Positions 51,049 through 58,810 of a stretch of 64,000 nt of DNA are shown here, in pieces. The notes beneath the pieces are model-generated. The model had not been told where the DNA came from. It was given only the letters and a program-made list of their open reading frames with translations, and did not search any database. This DNA comes from Motilibacter aurantiacus (GTDB lineage Bacteria > Actinomycetota > Actinomycetes > Motilibacterales > Motilibacteraceae). A program made the translations under genes and the position numbers. Position 1 is the first letter of the stretch. Every line of letters begins with the position of its first letter. The DNA is taken from NCBI RefSeq assembly GCF_011250645.1, contig NZ_JAANNO010000003.1, forward strand, positions 404,145 to 468,144, given 5' to 3'.

Positions 51049-51216
51049 TCAGGCGAGGGTGTTGTCGGCCACCTCGGGCGCCCCGGGCACGACCGGCTGT
51101 ACGCCGGGGGTGCCCGCATGGCCCTGCCCGGCGTCCGCGACGGCCTCCTCGGGCCGCGGCGGCACCGACGAGTCCTCCTCCAGCTCCTCGAGCTCGTGGT
51201 CAGGCTGCTCGCTCAT
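51049..51216 (-). CDS. small acidic hypothetical protein
   Basis: Encodes 55 residues beginning MSEQPDHELEELEEDSSVPPRPEE. Very acidic, no membrane segment or known domain. ATG 51216 has GAGGGG 4 nt upstream. It lies between the pxp and DUF485-actP operons on the same strand. Unknown function; modest confidence that it is translated. Confidence 0.5.
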   Translation of the reverse strand: MSEQPDHELEELEEDSSVPPRPEEAVADAGQGHAGTPGVQPVVPGAPEVADNTLA

Positions 51217-51309
51217 GGCCCCTCCCTCGTTCTCCGGTCGCCCGGGTGACGCCGGGCGTGCCAACCCCTCCTCGGTGCCCGCTGCAGGATCCCGCGGAAC
51301 CGAAGCGGC

Positions 51310-52188
51310 TCACCGGAATCGTGCGTCGGCTCTTCCGGCTGGCAGGCGGAAGCGCGTCCTGTCCCCGGGCCGGCACTGCGCGAGCCGGTCGACGTCCGGT
51401 GGGGCGAGGACCCCGATGACCGGGTAGCCACCGGTGACGGGGTGGTCGGCCAGGAAGACCAGCGGCTCACCGCTCGCGGGGACCTGGACGGCGCCGCGGA
51501 CCAGCCCCTCGGGCGGCAGCTCGTCCAGGACGCGCCGGGCGAGCACCGGGCCGCGCAGGCGGGCCCCCACCCGGTTGCTGTCAGGCGACACCTCGTACTC
51601 GGCCGTGGTGAGGACGCGCAGGGCGTCCGGCTCGAACCAGTCGGCGCGCGGGCCGGGGGTGAGGGCCAGCGCACCCGCCGGCCCGAGGTGAGGCTGGACG
51701 GCGAGGTCCACGTCCCACGCCGGCGTGCCACCGCCCGGCCCGACCGGCAGCAGGTCGCCGGGCCCGGGGCGGGCGGGCCCGATCCCGGACAGGGTGTCGG
51801 TCGAGCGCGAGCCCAGGACGGCGGGGACGTCGAAGCCGCCGGCGACCGAGACGTACGTCCGCAGCCCGGCGGTGGGCCGCCCCACCCGGAGCGACTGCCC
51901 CGGCTCGAGCAGCAGTGGGCGCAGCATCGGCACCGGGGCGTCGTCGGCCAGCACCGGGGCGGGTGCGCCGGTGACGGCGACGACGTGGCGCCGGTCGGCG
52001 CGCAGGGTCAACGCGCCCAGGGTCAGCTCGAGCGCCGCCGTGTGACCGGCGTTCCCGACCAGCCGCGCGCCGAGCAGGTGGCTCGCCCGATCGGCGGCGC
52101 CGGACGGGGACACCCCCCACCGCCCGTACCCCACGCGCCCGCGGTCCTGCAGGGTGACGAGCCCGTCGGCCCGCACGACCTCGATCAC
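51310..52188 (-). CDS. pxpC: 5-oxoprolinase subunit C (biotin-dependent carboxyltransferase fold)
   Basis: Encodes 292 residues. Pieces: VQDRGRVGYGRWGVSPSGAADRASHLLGARLVGN (family signature), YVSVAGGFDVPAVLGSRSTDTLSGIG, and later EYEVSPDSNRVGARLRGP. With PxpA and PxpB it hydrolyses 5-oxoproline to glutamate using ATP; this subunit is homologous to KipA. Third gene of pxpA-B-C. Start ATG/GTG 52188; spacing to pxpB is 13 nt. Confidence 0.93.
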   Translation of the reverse strand: MIEVVRADGLVTLQDRGRVGYGRWGVSPSGAADRASHLLGARLVGNAGHTAALELTLGALTLRADRRHVVAVTGAPAPVLADDAPVPMLRPLLLEPGQSLRVGRPTAGLRTYVSVAGGFDVPAVLGSRSTDTLSGIGPARPGPGDLLPVGPGGGTPAWDVDLAVQPHLGPAGALALTPGPRADWFEPDALRVLTTAEYEVSPDSNRVGARLRGPVLARRVLDELPPEGLVRGAVQVPASGEPLVFLADHPVTGGYPVIGVLAPPDVDRLAQCRPGDRTRFRLPAGRADARFR

Positions 52189-52201
52189 CGGGAGGCCCCG
52201 G

Positions 52202-52816
52202 TCACCCGGTGGCCATGAAGCGCACGGCGTCGCCGGGCTGCACGAGCCCCGGCGGGCGGCGCGTCAGGTCCCACATGAGGGTGGGCGACGTGCCGAGCAG
52301 GTGCCAGCCGCCGGGCGACGGGCCGGGGTAGACGGCGGAGTACTCCCCCGCGATCGCGACCGCCCCCCCAGGCACGCGGGTCCGCGGGGTGGGGCGGCGC
52401 GGCAGGTGCAGTTGCTCGGGAAGGCCGCGCAGGTAGGCGAAGCCCGGGGCGAAGCCGCAGAACGCGGCGCGGAACTCCGTGGCGGAGTGGAGCCGTACGA
52501 CGTCCTCGACCGTCAGCCCCGCGGCGGCCGCCACCTCGGCGAGGTCCTCCCCGTCGTACGCCACCGGGATCTCGACCGTGCGACCGGGCGCGGCGCCCGC
52601 GGCCCGCGGCGGGGTCGACCAGGCCCAGGCCGCCACCGCCTCGGCGGTGGTCAGCGTGGGGTCGAAGGTGACGAGGACCGTGCGCTGCGCCGGGACGAGG
52701 TCCGTGACGCCGGGCGGCACCGAGCTCGCGAGGGCAAAGTACGCCCCCAGCACGTCGTCGTCGTGGGCCAGCTCCACGAGCAGGCCCGTCTCGCCGCAAG
52801 GACGGAGGCCGGGCAC
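52202..52816 (-). CDS. pxpB: 5-oxoprolinase subunit B (KipI-like)
   Basis: Encodes 204 residues. Signature: CGETGLLVELAHDDDVL at the start, and EFRAAFCGFAPGFAYLRGLPEQLHLPRRPTPRTRVPGGAVAIAGEYSAVYPGPSPGGWHLLGTSP. GTG 52816 is the only plausible start near the family's N-terminus and lies 5 nt past the pxpA stop. Acts as the middle subunit of 5-oxoprolinase. Confidence 0.94.
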   Translation of the reverse strand: MPGLRPCGETGLLVELAHDDDVLGAYFALASSVPPGVTDLVPAQRTVLVTFDPTLTTAEAVAAWAWSTPPRAAGAAPGRTVEIPVAYDGEDLAEVAAAAGLTVEDVVRLHSATEFRAAFCGFAPGFAYLRGLPEQLHLPRRPTPRTRVPGGAVAIAGEYSAVYPGPSPGGWHLLGTSPTLMWDLTRRPPGLVQPGDAVRFMATG

Positions 52817-52821
52817 CTGCG

Positions 52822-53577
52822 TCAGCCTGCCCGCGGCAGGAACGGGCGAACCTCGACTCCTGCATCGGCGAGCGCTTGTCGGGCCTCGCGCGCGACGCCG
52901 GCCGCGCCGGGCGTGTCGCTGTGCACGCACAGGGTCGCGACCCTCGTCATCCCGTCGGGGCCCCGGTGACCGGCGGTCGCCAGACCCACCGTCTGCCGCC
53001 GGATCTCCGCGGCGTCGGTCAGGACCGCGCCCGGCTCGGACCGCGGCGCCAGCCCGCCGTCGGCGGTGTAGCGCCGGTCGACGAAGCCCTCGACCGCGAC
53101 GGCGAGCCCGGCGTCGGCGGCGGCCGCGCCGAGCAGCGAGCCGGGCGGGGCGACGACGGCCAGCTCCGACGAGAACCCGAGGACGCCCTGCAGCACGCCG
53201 GCCGCGTAGTCCTGACGCCGCGCCGCCGCGTGGTAGAGCGCCCCGTGCGGCTTGACGTACTCGACGCGGGACCCGGCGGCGCGGGCGAACGCGTCCAGCG
53301 CGCCGATCTGGAAGAGCACCGCGTCGGCGAGCTCGATCTCGGTCATCTCCAGGTGCCGCCGCCCGAAGCCCTGCAGATCGGGGAACCCGACCTGGGCGCC
53401 GATGACGACGCGGCGCTCGGCCGCGCGCTCGCAGGTCCTGCGCATCCACGAGGGGTCGCCGGCGTGGAAGCCGCAGGCCACGTTGGCGCTGGTGACCACC
53501 TCGAGCAGCTCGTCGTCGGCGCCGAGCTCCCACGCCCCGAAGCCCTCACCGACGTCGCAGTTCAGGTCGACCTGCAC
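52822..53577 (-). CDS. pxpA: 5-oxoprolinase subunit A (LamB/YcsF)
   Basis: Encodes 251 residues. Signature QVDLNCDVGEGFG at the N-terminus, VTSANVACGFHAGDPSWM, GAQVGFPDLQGFGRR, YVKPHGALYHAA and CVHSDTPGA. GTG 53577 is preferred over GTG 53583 because GAGGAG then lies 6 nt upstream. First gene of pxpABC, which turns 5-oxoproline, a spontaneous product of glutamine and glutathione-like compounds, back into glutamate. Confidence 0.95.
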   Translation of the reverse strand: MQVDLNCDVGEGFGAWELGADDELLEVVTSANVACGFHAGDPSWMRRTCERAAERRVVIGAQVGFPDLQGFGRRHLEMTEIELADAVLFQIGALDAFARAAGSRVEYVKPHGALYHAAARRQDYAAGVLQGVLGFSSELAVVAPPGSLLGAAAADAGLAVAVEGFVDRRYTADGGLAPRSEPGAVLTDAAEIRRQTVGLATAGHRGPDGMTRVATLCVHSDTPGAAGVAREARQALADAGVEVRPFLPRAG

Positions 53578-53644
53578 GCGCACCTCCTCGCCGCTCCCGG
53601 CGCACCGTTGCAGATGGCCGGGACGTCCTGCAAGCAGGGCCCGG

Positions 53645-54703
53645 TCAGAACGCGTAGCGCACCCGGCAGTAGGGCAGCTTCTCGGCGATCAGCCCGGTGA
53701 GCGCGGCGACGTGGCGGCCCTTCTGGCCGGTGCGGTAGCGCACGTTCCACCCGCCGCTCTCCGAGCGCTTGGGCTCCTGCAGGTCCGGCCGCCACAGCAC
53801 CTGCTCGGCCTTCGGGTGCCAGCCCAGGTTGACCTCGTGCAGCGCCTGGTTGTGCGTGAGCAGGATGACCTCGCAGGCGAGCTGCGCCTTGGCCTTGGCG
53901 CCGATGCCCGCGTCCACCTGCTCCAGCAGCTCCGCCCAGTCCTCCAGCCAGCCGTCGTGGACGATGACGGGGCTGAAGTTCAGGTGCACCTCGTAGCCCG
54001 CCTCGACGAAGTCGTCGATCGCCGCGATGCGCTGGGCCACCCGGGTCGTGCGGATGTCGACCAGTCGGGAGACCCTGTCGGGCATCAGCGAGAAGCGAAC
54101 CCGCGTTCTGCCCTGCGGGTCCCAGTCGAGCAGGTCGCGGTTGACGTGCTTGGTGGCGAACGACGCCTTCGCGGTGGGCAGGAGGCGGAACAGCTCGACC
54201 AGGTCGCGCACGTTGTCGCTGACCGTGGCGTCGACGGAGCAGTCGCTGTTCTCGCCTATGTCGTAGACCCAGGCGGCGGGGTCGCACTGGTTCGGCTCGG
54301 GCTTGGCGCCCTGCCGCTTCACGTGCCGCGCGAGGTAGCCCGAGATCTTGTCGATGTTGGCGAAGACGGTGATCGGGTTGCTGTAGCCCTTGCGCCGGGG
54401 CACGTAGCAGTAGGCGCAGGCCATCGCGCAGCCGTTGGCCGTCGAGGGGGCGATGAAGTCCGCGGACCGTCCGTTCGGCCGGGCCGCCAGGGATTTCTTG
54501 ACCCCCAGCACGAGCGCCTCGGTCTTGATGCGCACCCAGCGCTCGACGTTCGACTCGTCGCCGTGCAGCTCGGGGATGTTCCAGTGCGAGTCGACCTCGA
54601 CCCGGGTCGCGTCGGGCCAGCGGGCGAGGATCTCCTGCCCGCGGGGCAGCTCGGCGGCGGCGGGCTCGAGGTAGATCCGGCGTACGTCCAGCAGCGCAGT
54701 CAT
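53645..54703 (-). CDS. spore-photoproduct-lyase-like radical SAM protein (second of pair)
   Basis: Encodes about 352 residues. The [4Fe-4S]/SAM motif is CAMACAYCYV (C-x3-C-x2-C). A second conserved Cys is in DIGENSDCSVDA, where SPL has its hydrogen-donor Cys (alignment from memory, inferred). Other conserved parts: TKHVNRDLLDWDPQGRTRVRFSLMP and SPVIVHDGWLEDW. SPL repairs spore photoproduct in endospores; this organism type makes none, so the lesion or substrate is unknown. GTG 54709 overlaps the upstream stop by 4 nt; ATG 54703 is the alternative used here. Confidence 0.85.
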   Translation of the reverse strand: MTALLDVRRIYLEPAAAELPRGQEILARWPDATRVEVDSHWNIPELHGDESNVERWVRIKTEALVLGVKKSLAARPNGRSADFIAPSTANGCAMACAYCYVPRRKGYSNPITVFANIDKISGYLARHVKRQGAKPEPNQCDPAAWVYDIGENSDCSVDATVSDNVRDLVELFRLLPTAKASFATKHVNRDLLDWDPQGRTRVRFSLMPDRVSRLVDIRTTRVAQRIAAIDDFVEAGYEVHLNFSPVIVHDGWLEDWAELLEQVDAGIGAKAKAQLACEVILLTHNQALHEVNLGWHPKAEQVLWRPDLQEPKRSESGGWNVRYRTGQKGRHVAALTGLIAEKLPYCRVRYAF

Positions 54704-54705
54704 GG

Positions 54706-55773
54706 TCACGTCCAGTACAGGAATCGGGCGTCGGGCAGCCGGCTGTCCAGCGCCTCCTCGAACCACGTGCGCAGCTCGTTCATCACCGGTGCCGGGTAGA
54801 CGTGCTTCACCGCTCCGAACTTGCCGCGCTTCTGCCGGCGAAGGTCCTCGTCCATCTCGAGCTTGGTCCGCGGGTACCACCCGAGCAGCACGTCCTTGCT
54901 CTTCGGGGTGAACCGGTGGGTGATGAGCTCGGCGGTCAGGTCGAGGCCGGGCACTCCGGCGGTGGCGGCCGCGACCGCGTCGAGCAGCGCGGCGTACTCC
55001 TCGCGCCAGCCCTCCACCGGCATGATCGGCGCGATGGTGAGCCCCACCGGGTAGCCGGCGAGCGCCATCCGCCGCAGGGCGTCCAGCCGCTCGCCCATGC
55101 GCGCCGTCCCGCCCTCGAACCGCTCGACCGACGCCGCGTTGACGGAGAAGCGGACGCGCGTGCGCCCGTTGTGCGGCAGGCCGAGCAGGGGCTCGACGTC
55201 GGCGAACTTCGTGGTGAAGCGCAACTGCACCGGGCCGCCGAGGTCCGCGGTGCCGAAGCGGGTGATCGCGCTCGACAGGGAGCCCGTCAGGTGCTCGATC
55301 CCGAGCGGGTCGGTGTAGCAGGAGGCCTCGAAGGTCGTGCCCTCGTGGCCGCGCGCGTCGGTGCCGCTGGTGACGCCACCCGCGCCGACGTGCTGCGGGA
55401 CGGCCCCGAGGATCTCGTCGAGGTTGGCGTAGGCCCGGGTGATCGGGGGGCCGCCGAGCGAGCCGGCGAGGTAGCAGTACTGGCAGTGGGCGGGGCACCC
55501 CTCGGCCAGGTCCACCCGCCAGTCGGCGCTCGGGGGGATCGGCTGCAGCTTGCGCTTCGACGGCGGCGCCACGACGACGGCCAGGGTCGACTTGGCCAGC
55601 GCGTAGGTCGCCCGCTCGTCCGCGCCGCTGAGGCTGGGCAGCCGGTCGCTGCGCAGCAGCTGGACGTCCTCGACCCCGGCCGCCGTGCATCGCTCGACGA
55701 TCTGCCGTCCGTGCGGCAGCTCGGCCGCCGACTTGGTCACCAGCACGCGCTTGGGCTGCCAGGAACGGGTCAC
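54706..55773 (-). CDS. spore-photoproduct-lyase-like radical SAM protein (first of pair)
   Basis: Encodes 355 residues. SAM motif AEGCPAHCQYCYL (C-x3-C-x2-C) and TTFEASCYTDPLGIEHLTGSL, which looks like the SPL active-site Cys region (inferred). Also FTTKFADVEPLL and FSVNAASVERFEGGTARMGERLDAL. The two genes are coupled and only distantly related to each other, so they may act in sequence or as a heterodimer (inference). GTG 55773 chosen because the conserved N-terminus SWQPKRVLVTKSAAELPHG begins there. Confidence 0.87.
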   Translation of the reverse strand: MTRSWQPKRVLVTKSAAELPHGRQIVERCTAAGVEDVQLLRSDRLPSLSGADERATYALAKSTLAVVVAPPSKRKLQPIPPSADWRVDLAEGCPAHCQYCYLAGSLGGPPITRAYANLDEILGAVPQHVGAGGVTSGTDARGHEGTTFEASCYTDPLGIEHLTGSLSSAITRFGTADLGGPVQLRFTTKFADVEPLLGLPHNGRTRVRFSVNAASVERFEGGTARMGERLDALRRMALAGYPVGLTIAPIMPVEGWREEYAALLDAVAAATAGVPGLDLTAELITHRFTPKSKDVLLGWYPRTKLEMDEDLRRQKRGKFGAVKHVYPAPVMNELRTWFEEALDSRLPDARFLYWT

Positions 55774-55886
55774 GCATGATTCAACAAGGGGGTGCGCCGG
55801 ATACGTCCCGGCTGCCGGCGGAGGCCGGGTGACCGTAGCCACAGTCCGTGCGGGCTTGCTGTCGCCGAGCGGACTGGTGCGGCGGG

Positions 55887-56750
55887 TCAGAAGTACCAGC
55901 CGTTGGGGATCCAGGGGCCGGGCGGGCGCTCGATGCCGGAGACGAAGAGCGGCCCGGTCGGGGCGACCGTTAGCCGAGCCGCGAGCGCGACCCGGACGGC
56001 CCAGCCCTGCTGCGCGGTGAGGCAGGAGACGTGCGCCTTGCCCTCGATCCCGGCCAGCGCGCGCCACAGCAGGACGGAGGCGGTGCGCTCGTCCGTCGCG
56101 CCGAGCAGGTTGATCCTGCCGCTGCGCGAGACGACGTAGCCGGAGCCGTCCGTCCCGTCGACGACCTCCAGCCGGGCCCCCGTGCGGAGCAGGAACTCGA
56201 CGTCCTCGGCCCGCGACCCGCGCAGCCCGGCGTCCACCCGCTCGACGAGCGCCAGGTCGCCCTGGTCCCCCGGCCGCCCCGGCAGGCCCACCGGGATCGC
56301 GGCGCGGTCGACGGCCCCGCTCGCGGTGACGGCGGGGTGGATCTCGTGGCCGGCCAGGTAGTACCTGCGCAGCGCCCGCGGGTCCGTGGAGGCCATGATC
56401 ATGCGCAGCTCGGCACCCTCGGCGTACGCCAGCGCCTGCTCCAGCAGCCGGCGGCCGATCCCCTGGCCCTGGGCGCTCGGGTGCAGGAAGAGCATCGACA
56501 GGCCCCAGAACGGCCCGCGGCGGACGGCCTCGGCGATGCCCACGACCTGCCCGTCGCGCTCGGCGACCCATGCCCCGTCCGGGTCCCGCTCCACGAATCG
56601 CGCGCTGCCCTGCAGCATGAGGGACCGGATGTCGTCCGACGGCGGCTGGTAGTCGTCGCCCGGCAGCCGTGGCGCCGCCTGGTCGGCCGCGTCCACGACC
56701 GCGAACGCGGCCTCGGCGTCGTCGAGGGTCATCGGGCGCAGCTCGGCCAT
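55887..56750 (-). CDS. GNAT-family N-acetyltransferase with C-terminal extension
   Basis: Encodes 287 residues. Residues 1-150 are a GNAT domain: LRPMTLDDAEAAFAVVDAADQAA, GAWVAERDGQVVGIAEAVRR and the acetyl-CoA loop LFLHPSAQGQGIGRRLLEQALAYA. Residues 150-287 continue the fold with RRYYLAGHEIHPAVTASG and a second domain of GNAT size (VVDGTDGSGYVVSRSGRINLLGATDE), perhaps a degenerate GNAT repeat. Acceptor unknown. ATG 56750 chosen since MAELRPM is a common start. Confidence 0.83.
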   Translation of the reverse strand: MAELRPMTLDDAEAAFAVVDAADQAAPRLPGDDYQPPSDDIRSLMLQGSARFVERDPDGAWVAERDGQVVGIAEAVRRGPFWGLSMLFLHPSAQGQGIGRRLLEQALAYAEGAELRMIMASTDPRALRRYYLAGHEIHPAVTASGAVDRAAIPVGLPGRPGDQGDLALVERVDAGLRGSRAEDVEFLLRTGARLEVVDGTDGSGYVVSRSGRINLLGATDERTASVLLWRALAGIEGKAHVSCLTAQQGWAVRVALAARLTVAPTGPLFVSGIERPPGPWIPNGWYF

Positions 56751-56877
56751 GTCGACATCCGTTCTCGCGTGCAGGAATCGCGAGCACCTTAGGCAGAGCG
56801 CGCCCGCACGCGCACCGGCGTTTCCGCCCGGCTGCCTGCTGCCCGGCAACGGACGCAGCACGGACGCGCCACGGACG

Positions 56878-56926
56878 CGAGAAACCGCCCCGGGAACCCG
56901 GCGAAGCCGGCCCGAGGCGGTTCTCG
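56878..56926 (-). terminator. terminator hairpin of ssrA
   Basis: On the minus strand CGAGAACCGCCTCGGG pairs with CCCGGGGCGGTTTCTCG (one G-U pair, one bulge), with a nested CCGGC-TTC-GCCGG, about 30 nt past the mature tmRNA 3' end. Confidence 0.7.
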
Positions 56927-56955
56927 TAGCGGCCGGCGCATGGGTCGGCCGGCAG

Positions 56956-57324
56956 GGTGGAGGTGGCGGGAATCGAACCCGCGTCCTTCGTCGTGGAACC
57001 AGGGCTTCTCCGGGTGCATCTCATGAGGCGAGTTTCTCGGCCCCGACCGCTCCATGAGCAGACCTGTCGACGGGCCCAGTCACTGTTTGATGTCCCGCCG
57101 CACCCCGTGACCGAGTGCGACGGTGAAGCCCCCTAGCTGATGCAAGCGACCGGAGCGGGAGCACCCCCGGGCTTGCAGTCGCTCTACGCTACGTCAGGCA
57201 GCGAGAGCAACGGTGCGCTGAGAATTGGCACCTATTGGTTCCTGGGCATGGTTAACGAGATCATCCCAGGATCCTCGACCCGCTTCCCCTGGCTCGACAT
57301 CCGAAGTCGAGACCAATCACCCCC
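56956..57324 (-). ncRNA. ssrA: transfer-messenger RNA (tmRNA)
   Basis: Minus strand. The 5' end GGGGGTGATTGGTCTCGACT pairs its first seven bases with CACCTCC at the 3' end (56959-56965), with one G-U pair; the T-arm is GCGGGTTCGATTCCCGC. The discriminator A (56958) is followed by CC then C, so the final A of CCA is not encoded. The tag frame (57194-57229) is GCC AAT TCT CAG CGC ACC GTT GCT CTC GCT GCC TGA, encoding ANSQRTVALAA. The length of about 369 nt is normal. It rescues stalled ribosomes and tags products for ClpXP and related proteases. Confidence 0.97.
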
Positions 57325-57438
57325 TGTGCAATTTTCAAGGCACCGCCCGGGGCGAGCCCCGGGCATGTGGTGCAACACCCAGTCTAGCCGTCTGCTTCCC
57401 GCTGTCGCCAACGAGTACGCGCGCCCGCGGTCGTCGGC

Positions 57439-58581
57439 TCAGGCCGGGCGCGCCGCCGCCGGCGGCACCGACACCCGTGCGACCCGGGTGGCCGCCCCCG
57501 CCTGCGACGTCGCCCGGACCACGCAGCGCAGCGTGGCCCCCGCGTCCTGCGGCACCACCTGGTGGGAGGCTCCGGCCTCGAGCCGGGCCTGCCCGCGGAA
57601 CCAGGTGGCGGTGACGCGCGTGGCGTTGGCCGTCCAGACCCCCGGGTCGCACGTGACCGTGCCGCCCACGACCGCGTCGCCGCGCACGGTGGGCTTCGTG
57701 GTGGGGACGGGAAGGGCGCGGTTCGCGGTCCGCGCCTGCCGAGGCAGCGCGCTCGACGCCGTCGAGAGCCAGTGGGCGTAGTCGCCGACGCTGGTGAAGA
57801 CGGTCGGCAGGTCCTGGTCGCAGCCCTCCGCCCCGAAGGACGTGACGCCGACGAGGTAGCGCGTGCCCCCCTGCCCCACCACGAGGGGGCCGCCGCTGTC
57901 GCCGTTGCAGCCCCCGGCGTACCTGCCGGACGGCAGCGGGCGACCGGCGGCGATCATCGAGCGCTCGTCGAAGGCCCGGCCGAAGGCGTCGACGACCGTG
58001 TCGGGGGCGGTGCGCAGGGTCGCCGACCGTAGCCGACCGAGGCGCTCGCGCTCGTCCAGCCCCCAGCCGTACAGCCCGAGCGAGGGCTGGCGCCCCGCCT
58101 TGACGCTGCGGGCGAGGGAGGCCGTGCCGGCGGTGGCGTACGACGGAAGGGCCAGCGGCAGCAGCGGGCGCAGCACGGCGATGTCGTAGCGGAAGCGCTC
58201 GGAACGGTAGCGGGGGTGGTCGGTGACCGCCTCGACCGGCACGCGCTTGCCCGCGCCGAGCCGCCCCGCCCCGACCTCCACGTAGAAGAAGCCCTTCTGC
58301 TGCACGCAGTGGGCCGCGGTCACGACGACCTGCGGGGCGACCGCCGTCGCGGTGCAGAGGAACCGGACCGGGCCGGTCGAGCGGGCGCCGCGCCACAGGC
58401 TGAGCGCCCACGGCGCCGTCTTGACCGGGGAGCGGACCGTTGTGCCGTAGGTCACCGCGGAGGCGGGTGCGGCCGGCCCCACCGCCGGCAGCGCCACCGC
58501 GGGCAGCGCGGCCAGCGGCGCCAGCAGGAGCGCCAGCGTCCGGCGCCCGGCGCGCCGAGGACGAGAACTACGCGAAAGCAC
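57439..58581 (-). CDS. secreted trypsin-like serine protease
   Basis: Encodes 380 residues. Signal peptide about 1-42 (RRAGRRTLALLLAPLAALPAV... PASAVTYG). Peptidase S1 domain (about 45-275): TAAHC (His), YDIAVLRPL (Asp), GGCNGDSGGPLVVG (Ser), and Cys pairs. A C-terminal Ig-like domain (about 300-375; TVRGDAVVGGTVTCDPGVWTANATRVTATWFRG) is common in actinobacterial exoproteins. GTG 58581 has GGGAGG 5 nt upstream. Target unknown. Confidence 0.92.
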   Translation of the reverse strand: MLSRSSRPRRAGRRTLALLLAPLAALPAVALPAVGPAAPASAVTYGTTVRSPVKTAPWALSLWRGARSTGPVRFLCTATAVAPQVVVTAAHCVQQKGFFYVEVGAGRLGAGKRVPVEAVTDHPRYRSERFRYDIAVLRPLLPLALPSYATAGTASLARSVKAGRQPSLGLYGWGLDERERLGRLRSATLRTAPDTVVDAFGRAFDERSMIAAGRPLPSGRYAGGCNGDSGGPLVVGQGGTRYLVGVTSFGAEGCDQDLPTVFTSVGDYAHWLSTASSALPRQARTANRALPVPTTKPTVRGDAVVGGTVTCDPGVWTANATRVTATWFRGQARLEAGASHQVVPQDAGATLRCVVRATSQAGAATRVARVSVPPAAARPA

Positions 58582-58810
58582 TCCGACCTCCCATCGGGCC
58601 CACACCGGGACTGAACGCCCGGCCGTCGCGGGCCGTGCCCGCCGGCCCCCGTCCCACTGATGCCCAGCCGCCGGGTTGCTAGGCCGCCCGGGTGATTGCC
58701 CAGGTGCACATCACCGGGACGGCGGATACACGCGCGCCGAGCGACCCCCGATGCCCTCATCACGACGGTGCCTCTCCCCCGCACCTCCGCCGACCGTGAA
58801 AGGGCTTCCC

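Noticed and set aside
57140-57781. Plus-strand open frame across tmRNA and the trypsin-like gene
   Set aside because: The sequence is explained by ssrA and the protease on the opposite strand.
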